A stretch of DNA of 64,000 bases from positions 124,001 to 188,000 of the forward strand of contig JAKLIF010000001.1 of the NCBI GenBank assembly GCA_022709755.1. The letters are read 5' to 3'. This document shows, one piece after another, positions 35,363 through 44,819 of the stretch. The position numbers and the translations under genes are program-made. The first letter of the stretch is position 1. Each line of letters starts with the position of its first letter. The notes under the pieces are model-generated. The model was given only the letters and a program-made list of their open reading frames with translations, did no database searches and was not told the origin of the DNA. This DNA is from Elusimicrobiota bacterium. GTDB lineage: Bacteria; Elusimicrobiota; Elusimicrobia; FEN-1173; JAKLIF01.

Positions 35363-36442
35363 ATGGAAACCGCTCTCGCTCCCGTTCTTTCACCCACGGT
35401 CCTTTGGGGATCGGTCGTCATCCTTCTGCTCGTCCTCGTATTGCCGTTCGCCTTCAAGAAGATCGAACACGAGCTGGAACTCTTCCTCTTCGTGATGGGA
35501 TGCGCTTCCGTGACGATCTCGGGACTGTGGGACGGACACCTCGTCCTCGACGCCCTGCTCGACCCCATCCGGCTGAAACACCCGATCGTCGAGGCGGTCC
35601 TGGTCGCGGGACTCGTCTTCCGGGCCTACCGCGACAAGATCCGGTCGAACATCCTTCAATTCGAACACACCCTCGGCCCCCGGCTGTTCATCTTCCTCCT
35701 CGTGGTCGGATTGGGATTGTTATCCAGCCTGATCACGGCCATCATCGCGGCCCTGGTCCTCTCGGAGATCGTCAGCGGGTTGCGGATGGAGAAGAGGACT
35801 GAGACCAACCTGGTCATCGTCACCTGTTTTTCCATCGGGCTGGGGGCCGTGCTCACCCCGGTCGGAGAACCGCTGGCCACCATCGCCGTGGCCAAACTAC
35901 AGGGGGACCCCTACCACGCCGGATTCTGGTTCCTGCTCAAGATATTATGGCCCTATGTCGCCTCGGCACTCGTCTTGCTGGGACTATATGCCTCGACTTT
36001 CAAGAAAACGGCGGACACCACCGCCGCGAAATCCCTGACGGAGGATAAGCCAGAAACGCTCCAAGACGTCTTCGTCCGCGCCGGGAAAGTCTATCTCTTC
36101 GTCATGGCGTTGGTCCTTCTGGGAACCGGTTTTCAACCCATGATCGACGCCTATGTCATCCAACTGCCGAGCGCGGCCCTTTATTGGATCAACATGGTCT
36201 CGGCCGTCCTCGACAACGCCACGCTCACCGCGGCGGAAATGAGCCCGAAGATGGAGTTGAAGCAGATCCAGGGGGTCCTGATGGGCCTTTTGATCGCCGG
36301 CGGGATGCTCATCCCCGGGAACATCCCCAACATCATCTGCGCCGGAAAGCTGAAGATCGGCAGCCGCGACTGGGCCCGGCTCGGTGTGCCGCTCGGGCTC
36401 ATCGTCATGTTGATTTACTTTCTTGTTCTCTACGTCATCTAG
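35363..36442 (+). CDS. DUF1646-family membrane transporter
   Basis: Protein of 359 aa with about ten hydrophobic helices. It matches DUF1646, an ion-transporter-superfamily group related to NhaD/ArsB-type carriers. Recognisable are FSIGLGAVLTPVGEPLATI, a helix-break motif in the first half, and the DNATLTAAEMSP and GNIPNIICAGKLKIGSRDW segments in the second half. Cation transport is likely, possibly Na+ or H+ linked. The next gene, 36 nt downstream, encodes a CaCA-type exchanger, so the two may work together in ion homeostasis. Confidence 0.88.
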   Translation: METALAPVLSPTVLWGSVVILLLVLVLPFAFKKIEHELELFLFVMGCASVTISGLWDGHLVLDALLDPIRLKHPIVEAVLVAGLVFRAYRDKIRSNILQFEHTLGPRLFIFLLVVGLGLLSSLITAIIAALVLSEIVSGLRMEKRTETNLVIVTCFSIGLGAVLTPVGEPLATIAVAKLQGDPYHAGFWFLLKILWPYVASALVLLGLYASTFKKTADTTAAKSLTEDKPETLQDVFVRAGKVYLFVMALVLLGTGFQPMIDAYVIQLPSAALYWINMVSAVLDNATLTAAEMSPKMELKQIQGVLMGLLIAGGMLIPGNIPNIICAGKLKIGSRDWARLGVPLGLIVMLIYFLVLYVI

Positions 36443-36478
36443 ATCGCGATCCGTTCGCCCGACCCTCCGGAGGTTCCC

Positions 36479-37702
36479 ATGAACACAGAAGCCAATGACA
36501 GTCCAAAATCCCAGTTGAAATCGTGGCTCTTCATCGCCTCCATGACCCTGGTGTGCGCCCAGTGGCTGATCGTCCGGTTGTTCCACATCGAGATACACAA
36601 CGTGATGATGGAGGCGTTCTTGCCGGGGCTGGCCATCTTCGGAGCGGCCTACGTGCTGTCCTGGGGAGCGGAACTGCTCCAACTCGACCTGCCCCAGACT
36701 TTCGCCCTGTTGTTGCTCGCCCTGATCGCCGTCCTGCCGGAGTATGCCGTCGACATGTATTTCGCGTGGATGGCGGGAAAGGACCCCCAATACATGGGAT
36801 GGGCCACGGCCAACATGACGGGGGCCAACCGGCTCCTCATCGGCGTGGGCTGGCCGGTGGTTCTTTTGGCTTTCTGGTGGGGAACGCGTCAGAAACAGAT
36901 CGTGCTGGAAGAAAGCCACAAGATCGAGTTCAGGGCGCTCGTCATCGCGACGCTCTATTGTTTCGTCATCCCGATCAAAGGGTCTCTCTCCCTGGTGGAT
37001 TTCGTGATCCTGCTCGGGGTCTTCGGTTTCTATCTGTGGGGAGCCATGCACGCCGAAGTGAACGAACCCGAACTGGAGGGGCCGACCGAACATATCGCCC
37101 AATTCCGGCCGGCGGTCCGCCGTCTGTTCACGGTGCTCTTCTTCCTGGTGGCCGGCACGACGATCTTCCTGGCGGCGGAACCTTTCGCCGAAGGTCTTCT
37201 GAAAGCGGGCCGCACTCTCGGCATCGAGGAATTCATCCTCGTCCAATGGCTGGCCCCGCTGGCCTCGGAATCGCCCGAATTCATCGTGGCCGTCCTCTTC
37301 GCCATGCGCGGACTGGCGGGCGCGAGCCTAGGGACGCTCATCTCCTCCAAAGTGAACCAATGGACCCTCCTGGTGGGGATGTTGCCCCTGGTGTTCAGCC
37401 TGTCCGCAGGTCACGCCGGCTCGATGGTGATGGACAGCCGACAAGTGGAAGAGATCTTCCTGACCGCGGCCCAGTCGTTCTTCGCCCTGATATTGATCAT
37501 CGATTTCACGTTCGGTTGGTGGGAAGCCCTGCTGCTCCTGGTCCTTTTCATCACGCAGCTGTTCTTCACGGACCCGTTCGTCCGCTACGTCTATGCCTAC
37601 GTCTATATCGGATTGGGCATCATGCTGTTGGTGGGCTCCTCCCGGCGGCGGAATTGTCTGATCGGTCTTTTCAAGAAAAAAAGCTGTTGTTGCGATAAAT
37701 AA
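36479..37702 (+). CDS. Sodium/calcium-exchanger (CaCA) superfamily protein
   Basis: Protein of 407 aa with about eleven helices in two halves. The alpha-repeat motifs are visible as VLPEYAVDMYFAW with NMTGANRLLIG in the first half, and SESPEFIVAVLFAMRG with GASLGTLISSKVNQW in the second. The PE pairs and the Asn/Ser residues match ion-binding sites. The C-terminal RRRNCLIGLFKKKSCCCDK tail is unusually Cys-rich and could bind metal. It shares an operon with the DUF1646 protein. Ion specificity cannot be read. Confidence 0.87.
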   Translation: MNTEANDSPKSQLKSWLFIASMTLVCAQWLIVRLFHIEIHNVMMEAFLPGLAIFGAAYVLSWGAELLQLDLPQTFALLLLALIAVLPEYAVDMYFAWMAGKDPQYMGWATANMTGANRLLIGVGWPVVLLAFWWGTRQKQIVLEESHKIEFRALVIATLYCFVIPIKGSLSLVDFVILLGVFGFYLWGAMHAEVNEPELEGPTEHIAQFRPAVRRLFTVLFFLVAGTTIFLAAEPFAEGLLKAGRTLGIEEFILVQWLAPLASESPEFIVAVLFAMRGLAGASLGTLISSKVNQWTLLVGMLPLVFSLSAGHAGSMVMDSRQVEEIFLTAAQSFFALILIIDFTFGWWEALLLLVLFITQLFFTDPFVRYVYAYVYIGLGIMLLVGSSRRRNCLIGLFKKKSCCCDK

Positions 37703-37762
37703 ACCTCCTCCGAACGTCGCGCGCGGGCACTGACAGCCCCCGATTACCCTCTGACGAACGGG

Positions 37763-37792
37763 TTGACATCCGGTCCTTTAAAAAGGTACTAT
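37763..37792 (+). promoter_or_regulatory. Promoter for the HEAT-repeat/accA/aldolase/pfp run
   Basis: TTGACA (37763-37768), an 18-nt spacer and TACTAT (37787-37792) form a good sigma-70-type promoter. Transcription would begin near 37799, about 50 nt before the ATG at 37851. The following genes are tightly spaced as far as pfp. Confidence 0.7.
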
Positions 37793-37850
37793 TCTCCATC
37801 ATCTTTCGCACCACCATTGATAAAAAATCCTATATCGGAGTGACCCTGAC

Positions 37851-38828
37851 ATGAAAACAAAGATTTTCAGCGGCCTTTTCTTACTTTTACTGAGCGGAAT
37901 GCTCGGTTTGACGTCCGTCGACGCCAAACCGGCCACCAAAAAGAAAGCCGCCGACGCGGAGATGTCCCCCCTGCAGAAATCCATCGGAGACCTTCGTTCG
38001 AAAGACGCGGCGATCCGCCTCCAGGCCGCCGAAGAACTGGGCCGCCTGAGGGACGTCCGGGCCATTCCGCCGCTCCTGCTGGCCCTCTCGGACGCGGACG
38101 AGAACGTGCGGTCCAGCTCGGCTCGGACCCTCGGGCTGATGAGGACGAAGGACGCCTCCAAAGAACTCAGCCGGTTGGTGACCGACGACCCCACGGACCA
38201 AGTCAGGCAATCGGCCGTGGTCGCCTTGGGGTTCATCGCCGACGAAACCACCGTGCCCTCCCTCGTGAAAGCCCTGAAAGACGCCTATGTGGGCGTCCGC
38301 TATGCGGCCTGCCAGGCGCTGGCGACTCTGCGCGCCCCGGAAGCCGTGCCCCCTTTGATCGACCTGCTGAAGGACGCCGACCCCAAGATGCGCCGAAACG
38401 TGGCGCTGTCGCTCGGCCAGATTGGAAATTCGAGCGCGGTCATCGCCCTGCGTCAGGCCCTGAAGGACGATGACACGACCGTCCAAGCCGGCGCTCTCCA
38501 GGCGTTGGGGATGCTGAAAGACGCGGAATCGCTCCCCGTGATCAAGAAATTTCTGGGCAAGAAGATGCCCATCGAGACGCGGGCCGCCGCCGTCGACGCC
38601 TGCGCCAAATTGGGCGTCAAAGACGGTCAATCCGCCGCCCTGGACATCTACAACCAGAAGACGATCGAACTCCGTTACCGGGCGATGGCGGTGCAATCCA
38701 TGGCCCTCACCGGAGACAAGACGACCATCGCCACTCTCGAAAAAGCGGAAGCCGCCGAAACGGACCCCTACCTCAAACAGGTCCTCCGCATCACGCTCGA
38801 CAAGCTCAACTCGCAGATACAGCCCTGA
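37851..38828 (+). CDS. Exported HEAT-repeat protein
   Basis: Protein of 325 aa. A signal peptide (MKTKIFSGLFLLLLSGMLGL, cleavage near 25) is followed by a Lys/Ala linker and about eight HEAT/PBS-lyase-type repeats from residue 45 to 320. The repeats show the pattern AxxALGxLxDxxAVPxLxxALxD. It is likely a periplasmic or outer-membrane-facing protein-binding scaffold. It heads an operon, with a small outer-membrane-like protein gene 5 nt downstream, so the two may be partners. No enzymatic residues are expected. Confidence 0.88.
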   Translation: MKTKIFSGLFLLLLSGMLGLTSVDAKPATKKKAADAEMSPLQKSIGDLRSKDAAIRLQAAEELGRLRDVRAIPPLLLALSDADENVRSSSARTLGLMRTKDASKELSRLVTDDPTDQVRQSAVVALGFIADETTVPSLVKALKDAYVGVRYAACQALATLRAPEAVPPLIDLLKDADPKMRRNVALSLGQIGNSSAVIALRQALKDDDTTVQAGALQALGMLKDAESLPVIKKFLGKKMPIETRAAAVDACAKLGVKDGQSAALDIYNQKTIELRYRAMAVQSMALTGDKTTIATLEKAEAAETDPYLKQVLRITLDKLNSQIQP

Positions 38829-38833
38829 ACCTC

Positions 38834-39526
38834 ATGTCGAAACGCCTGCTTTTCTTCTGCGCGGCGCTGATCCTCCTCACCGCGCCACTCCGAGCCGCAG
38901 TCCTGATGTCGGACCTGATCGACGTGCCGACGGCGGAGACCGTGGACCATTACGGATACAACGTGTCCTTCCGATTCTATTCCGGCGGAGGAGTCCTGTC
39001 CAAGATGGCCTTCGGCGTGTTCCCCCGGTTGAACATCGGGTTCGGACTGGACACCGAACAGTTCGTCGGCCAGAGCAATCCGGACCTGAACCGCCCGACG
39101 CTCAACGTCAAATTCCGCTTCTTCGACGGCCAACGCAACGCGCCGGCGCTCGCCCTCGGCTACGACAGCCAGGGGTATTTCTACAACGATTCCACCGACA
39201 AATACATCCAGCGCGAAAAGGGCCTCTACCTCACGGGGATGCAGGAAGTGCTGGCCCCCAACCTGAACCTCCACGCGGGGCTCAACATGTATGATTTCTC
39301 CGACGACACGGTCTACGGGTTCACGGGCGTCTCCTATCTCTATCAGATGGTCGCTTTCATGGCCGAGGTGGACAACATCCACGTCTCACGCTGGAACCGG
39401 ATCAACCTGGGCCTCCGCTATCACGTCACGGACAGCTTTTCCGTGGACATCGCCTCCCGCGACCTCTGGGCGGCCGGGCGGGATGACGAGCGGATCATCC
39501 GGTTGAACTATTTCGGGAGTTTCTGA
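38834..39526 (+). CDS. Probable outer-membrane beta-barrel protein (YjbH-like pattern)
   Basis: Protein of 230 aa. A signal peptide (about 1-21, ending PLRAA) is followed by alternating hydrophobic/polar strands with aromatic ends, such as YGYNVSFRFYSGGG, LNIGFGLDTEQF and RINLGLRYHVTDSFSVDI, and a C-terminal Phe (YFGSF). This is the signature of an outer-membrane barrel with about 8-10 strands. The gene overlaps accA by one base (TGATG). I do not recognise a precise family; function unknown. Confidence 0.7.
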   Translation: MSKRLLFFCAALILLTAPLRAAVLMSDLIDVPTAETVDHYGYNVSFRFYSGGGVLSKMAFGVFPRLNIGFGLDTEQFVGQSNPDLNRPTLNVKFRFFDGQRNAPALALGYDSQGYFYNDSTDKYIQREKGLYLTGMQEVLAPNLNLHAGLNMYDFSDDTVYGFTGVSYLYQMVAFMAEVDNIHVSRWNRINLGLRYHVTDSFSVDIASRDLWAAGRDDERIIRLNYFGSF

Positions 39527-40569
39527 TGCCCGAGACGTCCAGCTTCCGCGGTTACGATTTCGAAAAACCCGTCCTCGAGTTGGAAGACAAGATCGCCGAG
39601 CTGGAGGCCCTGTCCAAGAACAACGGGGCGGGATCGGCCGACGAGCTCGCCGAACTCCAGGAGAAATGCCTTCAGACCAAGAAATCGGTCTACTCTCAGC
39701 TGACCCCCTGGCAGCGTGTCCAACTGGCCCGCCATCCCCGGCGCCCCTATTCCCTCGACTACATCCAGCGCGTCTTCTCGGATTTCATCGAACTTCACGG
39801 CGACCGGTGTTTCGCCGATGACAAAGCCATCGTTGGCGGTCCCGCGTTCCTGGACGACATCCCCGTGATGGTGATCGGCCACCAGAAAGGGCGCAGCGTC
39901 CAGGAATCGATGGCGCGCAATTTCGGCATGCCCCATCCGGAGGGATATCGGAAAGCCCTCCGTCTCATGAAACTCGCCGCCCAATTCGACATGCCCATCA
40001 TCACCCTCATCGACACCTCCGGGGCGTATCCCGGGATCGGCGCCGAAGAGCGCGGACAGGCCACGGCCATCGCCGAAAGCCTCCGCGACATGTCCGCCCT
40101 GCCCGTGCCGATCCTCTGTTGCGTCATCGGCGAGGGTGGATCCGGCGGCGCGCTCGCCATCGGCATCGGCGACCGCCTCCTGATGATGGAGAACGCCTGG
40201 TATTCGGTCATCTCGCCCGAAGGATGCGCGGCCATCCTCTTCCGGGACGCGGCCAAAGCCCCCGAAGCCGCCCAGGCCCTCAAACTCACGGCCTCCGATC
40301 TGAAAGAACTGTCCATCATCGACGAGACGATCCCGGAACCCCTGGGCGGCGCCCACCGCGACGTCGATGTCGCGGCCCAGACGATGAAAGACATCTTCAA
40401 GACCCATCTTCGGGAACTGAGGGACCTTTCCACCGACGAACTGATGGACCGGCGTTACAAGAAACTCAGGGCCATCGGGATTTTTCAGGAACAGACGCAG
40501 AAACAGGTCAAATCGGCACCGCCGAAAAAACGGAAAAAATCAAAACAACTCATGGAGGAGAAAAGATAA
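39526..40569 (+). CDS. accA: Acetyl-CoA carboxylase carboxyltransferase subunit alpha
   Basis: Protein of 347 aa. AccA transfers CO2 from carboxybiotin to acetyl-CoA as a heterotetramer with AccD. The N terminus has the [16 protein letters not shown] helix; the crotonase-like core has [36 protein letters not shown] and [12 protein letters not shown], all standard. A Lys-rich C-terminal tail (~20 aa) is extra. accD is not in the window. It is translationally coupled at both ends (TGATG and TAATG), tying fatty acid synthesis to the aldolase gene. Confidence 0.96.
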   Translation: MPETSSFRGYDFEKPVLELEDKIAELEALSKNNGAGSADELAELQEKCLQTKKSVYSQLTPWQRVQLARHPRRPYSLDYIQRVFSDFIELHGDRCFADDKAIVGGPAFLDDIPVMVIGHQKGRSVQESMARNFGMPHPEGYRKALRLMKLAAQFDMPIITLIDTSGAYPGIGAEERGQATAIAESLRDMSALPVPILCCVIGEGGSGGALAIGIGDRLLMMENAWYSVISPEGCAAILFRDAAKAPEAAQALKLTASDLKELSIIDETIPEPLGGAHRDVDVAAQTMKDIFKTHLRELRDLSTDELMDRRYKKLRAIGIFQEQTQKQVKSAPPKKRKKSKQLMEEKR

Positions 40570-41621
40570 TGAACAAGAAAATCGTTGAACTGCTCGGCAA
40601 AGAGGCGGACTCTTTGCTCAACCACAAGGCCAAGGTGCCCGCCAACACGCTGCATCTGCCGGGACCCGACTATGTGGACCGGTCCTACGGCTTATCCGAC
40701 AGGCCCGTCCCCGTCCTGCGGAACCTTCAGCTCATGCTCAACACGGGCCGCCTGGCCAAAACCGGCTACCTGTCCATCCTGCCGGTGGACCAAGGGATCG
40801 AGCACAGCGCGGGCGCGTCGTTCGCGCCGAACCCCGTCTATTTCGATCCGGAGAACATCGTCAAGCTGGCCATCGAAGGCGGATGCAACGCCGTGGCGTC
40901 CACCTTGGGCGTCTTGGGCGCCGTGTCTCGGAAATATGCCCACAAGATCCCCTTCATGCTGAAGATCAACCACAACGAGTTCCTCAGCTATCCGAACAAG
41001 TACGACCAGATCATGTTCGCGAACATCCGGCAGGCCTATGACATGGGTGCGGTGTCGGTCGGCGCGACGATCTATTTCGGATCCGACGAATCCGGACGGC
41101 AGATCATCGAAGTGAGCCAGGCCTTCCGGCAGGCCCACGAACTCGGGATGGCCACCGTCCTCTGGTGCTATCTGCGCAATTCCGCCTTCAAGACGGACAA
41201 GATGGATTACCACGTGGCGGCCGACCTCACCAGCCAGGCCAACCACCTAGGCGTCACCATCGAAGCCGACATCATCAAGCAGAAACAACCCGAATGCAAC
41301 GGCGGGTATGAGGCGGTCAAGTTCGGGAAAACGCACAAGAAGGTCTACTCCGACCTCTCCAGCGACCACCCGATCGATCTCACCCGTTATCAGGTCATCG
41401 GCTGCTACATGGGCCGCGCGGGATTGATCAATTCGGGCGGGGCTTCCTCCGGAGACGGGGATATGGCCCAGGCCGTCAAGACCGCCGTCATCAACAAGCG
41501 GGCGGGCGGAATGGGACTGATCTCGGGACGCAAAGCGTTCCAACGTCCGATGAAGGAAGGCGTCGAGCTGCTCAACGCCATCCAGGACGTGTATCTGGAC
41601 AAAGACATCACCATCGCCTGA
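40569..41621 (+). CDS. fbaB: Class I fructose-bisphosphate aldolase, DhnA type
   Basis: Protein of 350 aa. It is the archaeal/DhnA-type class I aldolase that cleaves fructose 1,6-bisphosphate through a Schiff-base lysine. Recognised segments are [15 protein letters not shown] near residue 75, [24 protein letters not shown] and the C-terminal [17 protein letters not shown]. It begins at the ATG that overlaps the accA stop, preceded by a good GGAGAAA ribosome site, and is followed 26 nt later by a phosphofructokinase gene. The pair gives a compact glycolytic unit. Confidence 0.93.
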   Translation: MNKKIVELLGKEADSLLNHKAKVPANTLHLPGPDYVDRSYGLSDRPVPVLRNLQLMLNTGRLAKTGYLSILPVDQGIEHSAGASFAPNPVYFDPENIVKLAIEGGCNAVASTLGVLGAVSRKYAHKIPFMLKINHNEFLSYPNKYDQIMFANIRQAYDMGAVSVGATIYFGSDESGRQIIEVSQAFRQAHELGMATVLWCYLRNSAFKTDKMDYHVAADLTSQANHLGVTIEADIIKQKQPECNGGYEAVKFGKTHKKVYSDLSSDHPIDLTRYQVIGCYMGRAGLINSGGASSGDGDMAQAVKTAVINKRAGGMGLISGRKAFQRPMKEGVELLNAIQDVYLDKDITIA

Positions 41622-41647
41622 TCCACACCATCGAGGAGAACACGACC

Positions 41648-42679
41648 ATGGGTAAACGAATCGCACTGTTGACCGGCGGCGGAGACTGCCCCGGTTTGAA
41701 TCCGGCCATCCGCGGATGCGTCATGAGAGGGCTGGACTATGACTTCGAGTTCGTCGGACTGACGGACGGATGGAAGGGACTGATGGAAGGACTGACCATG
41801 CCGGTCGAGTTGGAAACCGTCCAGGAAATCATCAAGAAGGGCGGCACCATCCTCGGCACATCGCGCACCAACCCGTTCAAAAAAGAGAACGGAGTCCAGA
41901 AGTGCCTCGACACGTTCAAGAAACTCAAACTGGACGCGCTGGTCGCCATGGGAGGAGAAGACACTCTCGGCGTGGCGTCACGGTTCTATAAGGAACACAA
42001 ACTCCCCGTGGTCGGGGTCCCCAAGACGATGGACAACGACCTCTCGGCCACCGACTTCACGTTCGGGTTCGACACGTCCGTCACCATCGCCATGGACGCG
42101 GCCGAACGGCTCGTGGACACCGGACGGAGCCATCGGCGGATCATGGTGCTCGAAGTGATGGGACGCCATGCCGGCTGGGTGGCCCTCTACACGGGCATCG
42201 GGGCCGGAGCGGATTGGACCCTCGTCCCCGAAGAAACCGTCGACATCCCGAAGATGTGCGCCCACCTCAAGAAGGTGCATGCGCGCAACAAAGTGGCCCT
42301 CGTCGTGGTCTCGGAAGGGATCAAGATCCCGGGACAGGATTCCGGGAAAGAGAAGCTGGACGAATTCGGCCATATGCTCCTCAAAGAACGGAGCGTCGGA
42401 CACGAGATCACCGCCATCATCGAGAAGGAGACCGGGATCGAGACACGCCTGGCCGTCATCGGCCACATCCAGCGGGGAGGGGAACCGACCCTCTTCGACC
42501 GGATCCTCGGATCGCGCGTCGGCGTGAAAGCCGCGGAATTGGTGGCTGAGAAGAAATTCGGGCAGATGGTCGCCCTGCACGGGAACGACGTGGTGGACGT
42601 GGCGCTCGAGGAGGCCACCGCCCGCCTGAAGACCGTGCCGACCGACTGGCTGAATTTTTCCAAGGTATTCTTCAAGTAA
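41648..42679 (+). CDS. pfp: 6-phosphofructokinase, probably PPi-dependent
   Basis: Protein of 343 aa. It has the PFK fold with LTGGGDCPGLN near the N terminus, GGEDT at 102-106, PKTMDND at 125-131 and MGRHAGW. ATP-dependent enzymes usually read GGDGS and PGTIDND at these sites. The Asp at 105 and Lys at 126 are the pair used to recognise pyrophosphate-dependent PFKs, so the phosphoryl donor is likely PPi and the reaction reversible. The gene follows the aldolase in the same transcript and is ended by two hairpins. Confidence 0.9.
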   Translation: MGKRIALLTGGGDCPGLNPAIRGCVMRGLDYDFEFVGLTDGWKGLMEGLTMPVELETVQEIIKKGGTILGTSRTNPFKKENGVQKCLDTFKKLKLDALVAMGGEDTLGVASRFYKEHKLPVVGVPKTMDNDLSATDFTFGFDTSVTIAMDAAERLVDTGRSHRRIMVLEVMGRHAGWVALYTGIGAGADWTLVPEETVDIPKMCAHLKKVHARNKVALVVVSEGIKIPGQDSGKEKLDEFGHMLLKERSVGHEITAIIEKETGIETRLAVIGHIQRGGEPTLFDRILGSRVGVKAAELVAEKKFGQMVALHGNDVVDVALEEATARLKTVPTDWLNFSKVFFK

Positions 42680-42743
42680 CCGCCCCCCGGATCCCGTCGG
42701 GCGTATCAGAAGACCCCCGGCGGGATCCGGCGACGGCGCACCG

Positions 42744-42779
42744 ATCCGACGGCACTCTGAGATGCCGCCGGATTTTTTT
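42744..42779 (+). terminator. Rho-independent terminator after pfp
   Basis: ATCCGACGGCA (42744-42754) and TGCCGCCGGAT (42763-42773) pair with one mismatch around an 8-nt loop and run into seven T residues. Another hairpin just upstream (GGATCCCG at 42689-42696 with CGGGATCC at 42721-42728) may help. Confidence 0.85.
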
Positions 42780-42808
42780 ATAACCCATCGTCACAAGGAT
42801 CCCGGACC

Positions 42809-44815
42809 TTGACCAAGAAACCCCGAACGGAAAAACAGCCCTCTCCCGCCCGCGTCGCCGGCCTGACCGACGATCCTTCCGGCCCCTCCGTCCCGTTCTG
42901 GCTCCTCTGCGCGCTGATCCTCCTCCTCCCCTTCTTTCCCGACGAGAAGTTGATCCGTCCCAAACTGCTGTTGTTCGAGGCGGGTCTCTGGACCATCCTG
43001 TCCCTCTGGGCCGGCCAACAGATCGCGCGGGGGCGCTTTTTCGTCCGAGTCCCGTCCCTGGCAGTGCCCGTCACCGGTTGGATGGTTTTCGTCGCGGCGC
43101 GGGCGGCCTTCTCGGCCAATCCCCCCTTGGCGCTGGCCGAACTTCGACGGTGGCTCCTCTGCACCGGCGCGTTCATGGCCTGCGCCCAACTCCTCACGGA
43201 CGCCCGACGGCGGGGGATCTTCTGGCGATGCTGGACCGTCTCCACCGGGATCATCGCCTTCTACGGGATACTCCAGCACACGGGCGGTTGGGGAATGATC
43301 CTGGTCCCCCGATCCGTCAGGGTCATGGGGACTTTCGGAAATCCCATCTTCTTCGGTGTCTATCTGGCCGCGTCTCTTCCCCTCCTCCTCTGGAACATCG
43401 AATCGGAAACGCGACCGGCGTTCAGGAGACTGTCGGGACTTTCATTCGTCTTATCGCTCCTGGCGTTGTATTGGACTCAGACGCGCGCGGCGTGGATCGC
43501 GGCGGCCGCGGCCCTGACCGTCACGGCGGTTTTCCGCCGCTATCGTTCCAAAAGATTCTGGCCCGTGGTGATCCTCCTGATGATGGTCCTCGCCGGGTTC
43601 GCGGTCAAGACGCGTTCCGTCTGGTCGAGGGACCAGGCCCACATCCTGATCTGGAGAGACACCCTGCGTCTGTTCTGGAATCATCCCCTCGCCGGAGTCG
43701 GCCTCGGAGAATTCCACGTCCACTTCCCGTCGGTGGCCGGCGCCGATCTCAAGGCCAAATGGCCTCCGGAACAGTTCATCGTCAATTACGCGCACAACGA
43801 ATACCTGCAGATCGCCGCCGAGACCGGATGGGTCGGCCTGGCCCTTTTCCTGTCGATATTCCTCCTCCTGCTGAGGAACGCGCTCCGGGCCCCCCCCTCG
43901 CTCCGCAACGGGGAATATTGGGCGCTCCTGGGATCGCTGGCCGCCGTGCTGACCCAGAACTGTTTTTCCGTCGACATGCGTTTCTCCATATCCGCGGCCT
44001 ACCTCTTCCTGATCCTGGGGGCGTTCGCCTCGCTGAACCCGGAAGACAATCCTCCTCGCGTCCCCGCCCCCTCGTTCCCGTTCCTTCGCCGCGCCCAGCC
44101 CGATGAAACCCCGTGGCCCGTCCCGGTCCGCCTCGGGCTCCTGATCGCCCTGTTCTATACGGCGGGATTGATCACCTTCCAAAAGACCGGGTCCGGATGG
44201 CAGATCAACCTCCTCGGGCTCTATCAAAAACCGGTCAACACGGCGGCCTCTTCGGGATGGCGATTCCTCCCCGAAGAATTGAAGGCGGGATTCCTGACGC
44301 GGTTGATCCATCCCTATGCCGCGCGCTACAGGCAATCGCGCAACGTCGGTTTCTTCGATCAGAAACTCCTCGATCCCGCAAAAACCATCTCGGACCTGGA
44401 AGCGCTCAGCGCCCGATTTCCGGACCAGGCCTCGGTGTTCGAAAAACTCGGGTTTGCCTATGCGAAGGAGATCCGATCCAAAGACGCCCAGGGGCGCGAC
44501 TCTCTGAACAGGGAACGGGTGGAACAGGCCCTCCAGGCCTACCGGAAAGCCGCCGACCTCGCCCCCCTCCGGCCGGGTCCCCTCAACAACCTCGGGAACA
44601 TCTATTTCACCGTCGGAGACAAGGACCGCGCGATGGATTTCTGGCGGAGGGCCGTCCGGACGGATCCGGGACAGATCGATCCGCGGTTGAACCTGGGGAA
44701 AGTCCTCTACATGAACGGCCGGCTGAAAGAATCCGCCGAACAGTTCAAGGAGGTGCTGAAACTGAACCCCTCCAACGACGAAGCGACGATTTATCTCAAA
44801 CGAATGGTAGAATGA
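42809..44815 (+). CDS. O-antigen ligase-like membrane protein with TPR tail
   Basis: Protein of 668 aa. About eleven membrane segments are followed by a periplasmic C-terminal region (from about 450) with three or so TPR units. The Wzy_C/WaaL signature includes YWTQTRAAWIAAAA, LIWRDTLRLFWNHPLAGVGLGEF and the NYAHNEYLQIAAETGWVGL loop with its His. It may ligate or polymerise O-antigen-type glycans. The start is taken as TTG at 42809 with AAGGAT 8 nt upstream; no ATG is available before the first membrane helix. Confidence 0.87.
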   Translation: MTKKPRTEKQPSPARVAGLTDDPSGPSVPFWLLCALILLLPFFPDEKLIRPKLLLFEAGLWTILSLWAGQQIARGRFFVRVPSLAVPVTGWMVFVAARAAFSANPPLALAELRRWLLCTGAFMACAQLLTDARRRGIFWRCWTVSTGIIAFYGILQHTGGWGMILVPRSVRVMGTFGNPIFFGVYLAASLPLLLWNIESETRPAFRRLSGLSFVLSLLALYWTQTRAAWIAAAAALTVTAVFRRYRSKRFWPVVILLMMVLAGFAVKTRSVWSRDQAHILIWRDTLRLFWNHPLAGVGLGEFHVHFPSVAGADLKAKWPPEQFIVNYAHNEYLQIAAETGWVGLALFLSIFLLLLRNALRAPPSLRNGEYWALLGSLAAVLTQNCFSVDMRFSISAAYLFLILGAFASLNPEDNPPRVPAPSFPFLRRAQPDETPWPVPVRLGLLIALFYTAGLITFQKTGSGWQINLLGLYQKPVNTAASSGWRFLPEELKAGFLTRLIHPYAARYRQSRNVGFFDQKLLDPAKTISDLEALSARFPDQASVFEKLGFAYAKEIRSKDAQGRDSLNRERVEQALQAYRKAADLAPLRPGPLNNLGNIYFTVGDKDRAMDFWRRAVRTDPGQIDPRLNLGKVLYMNGRLKESAEQFKEVLKLNPSNDEATIYLKRMVE

Positions 44816-44819
44816 GTCC

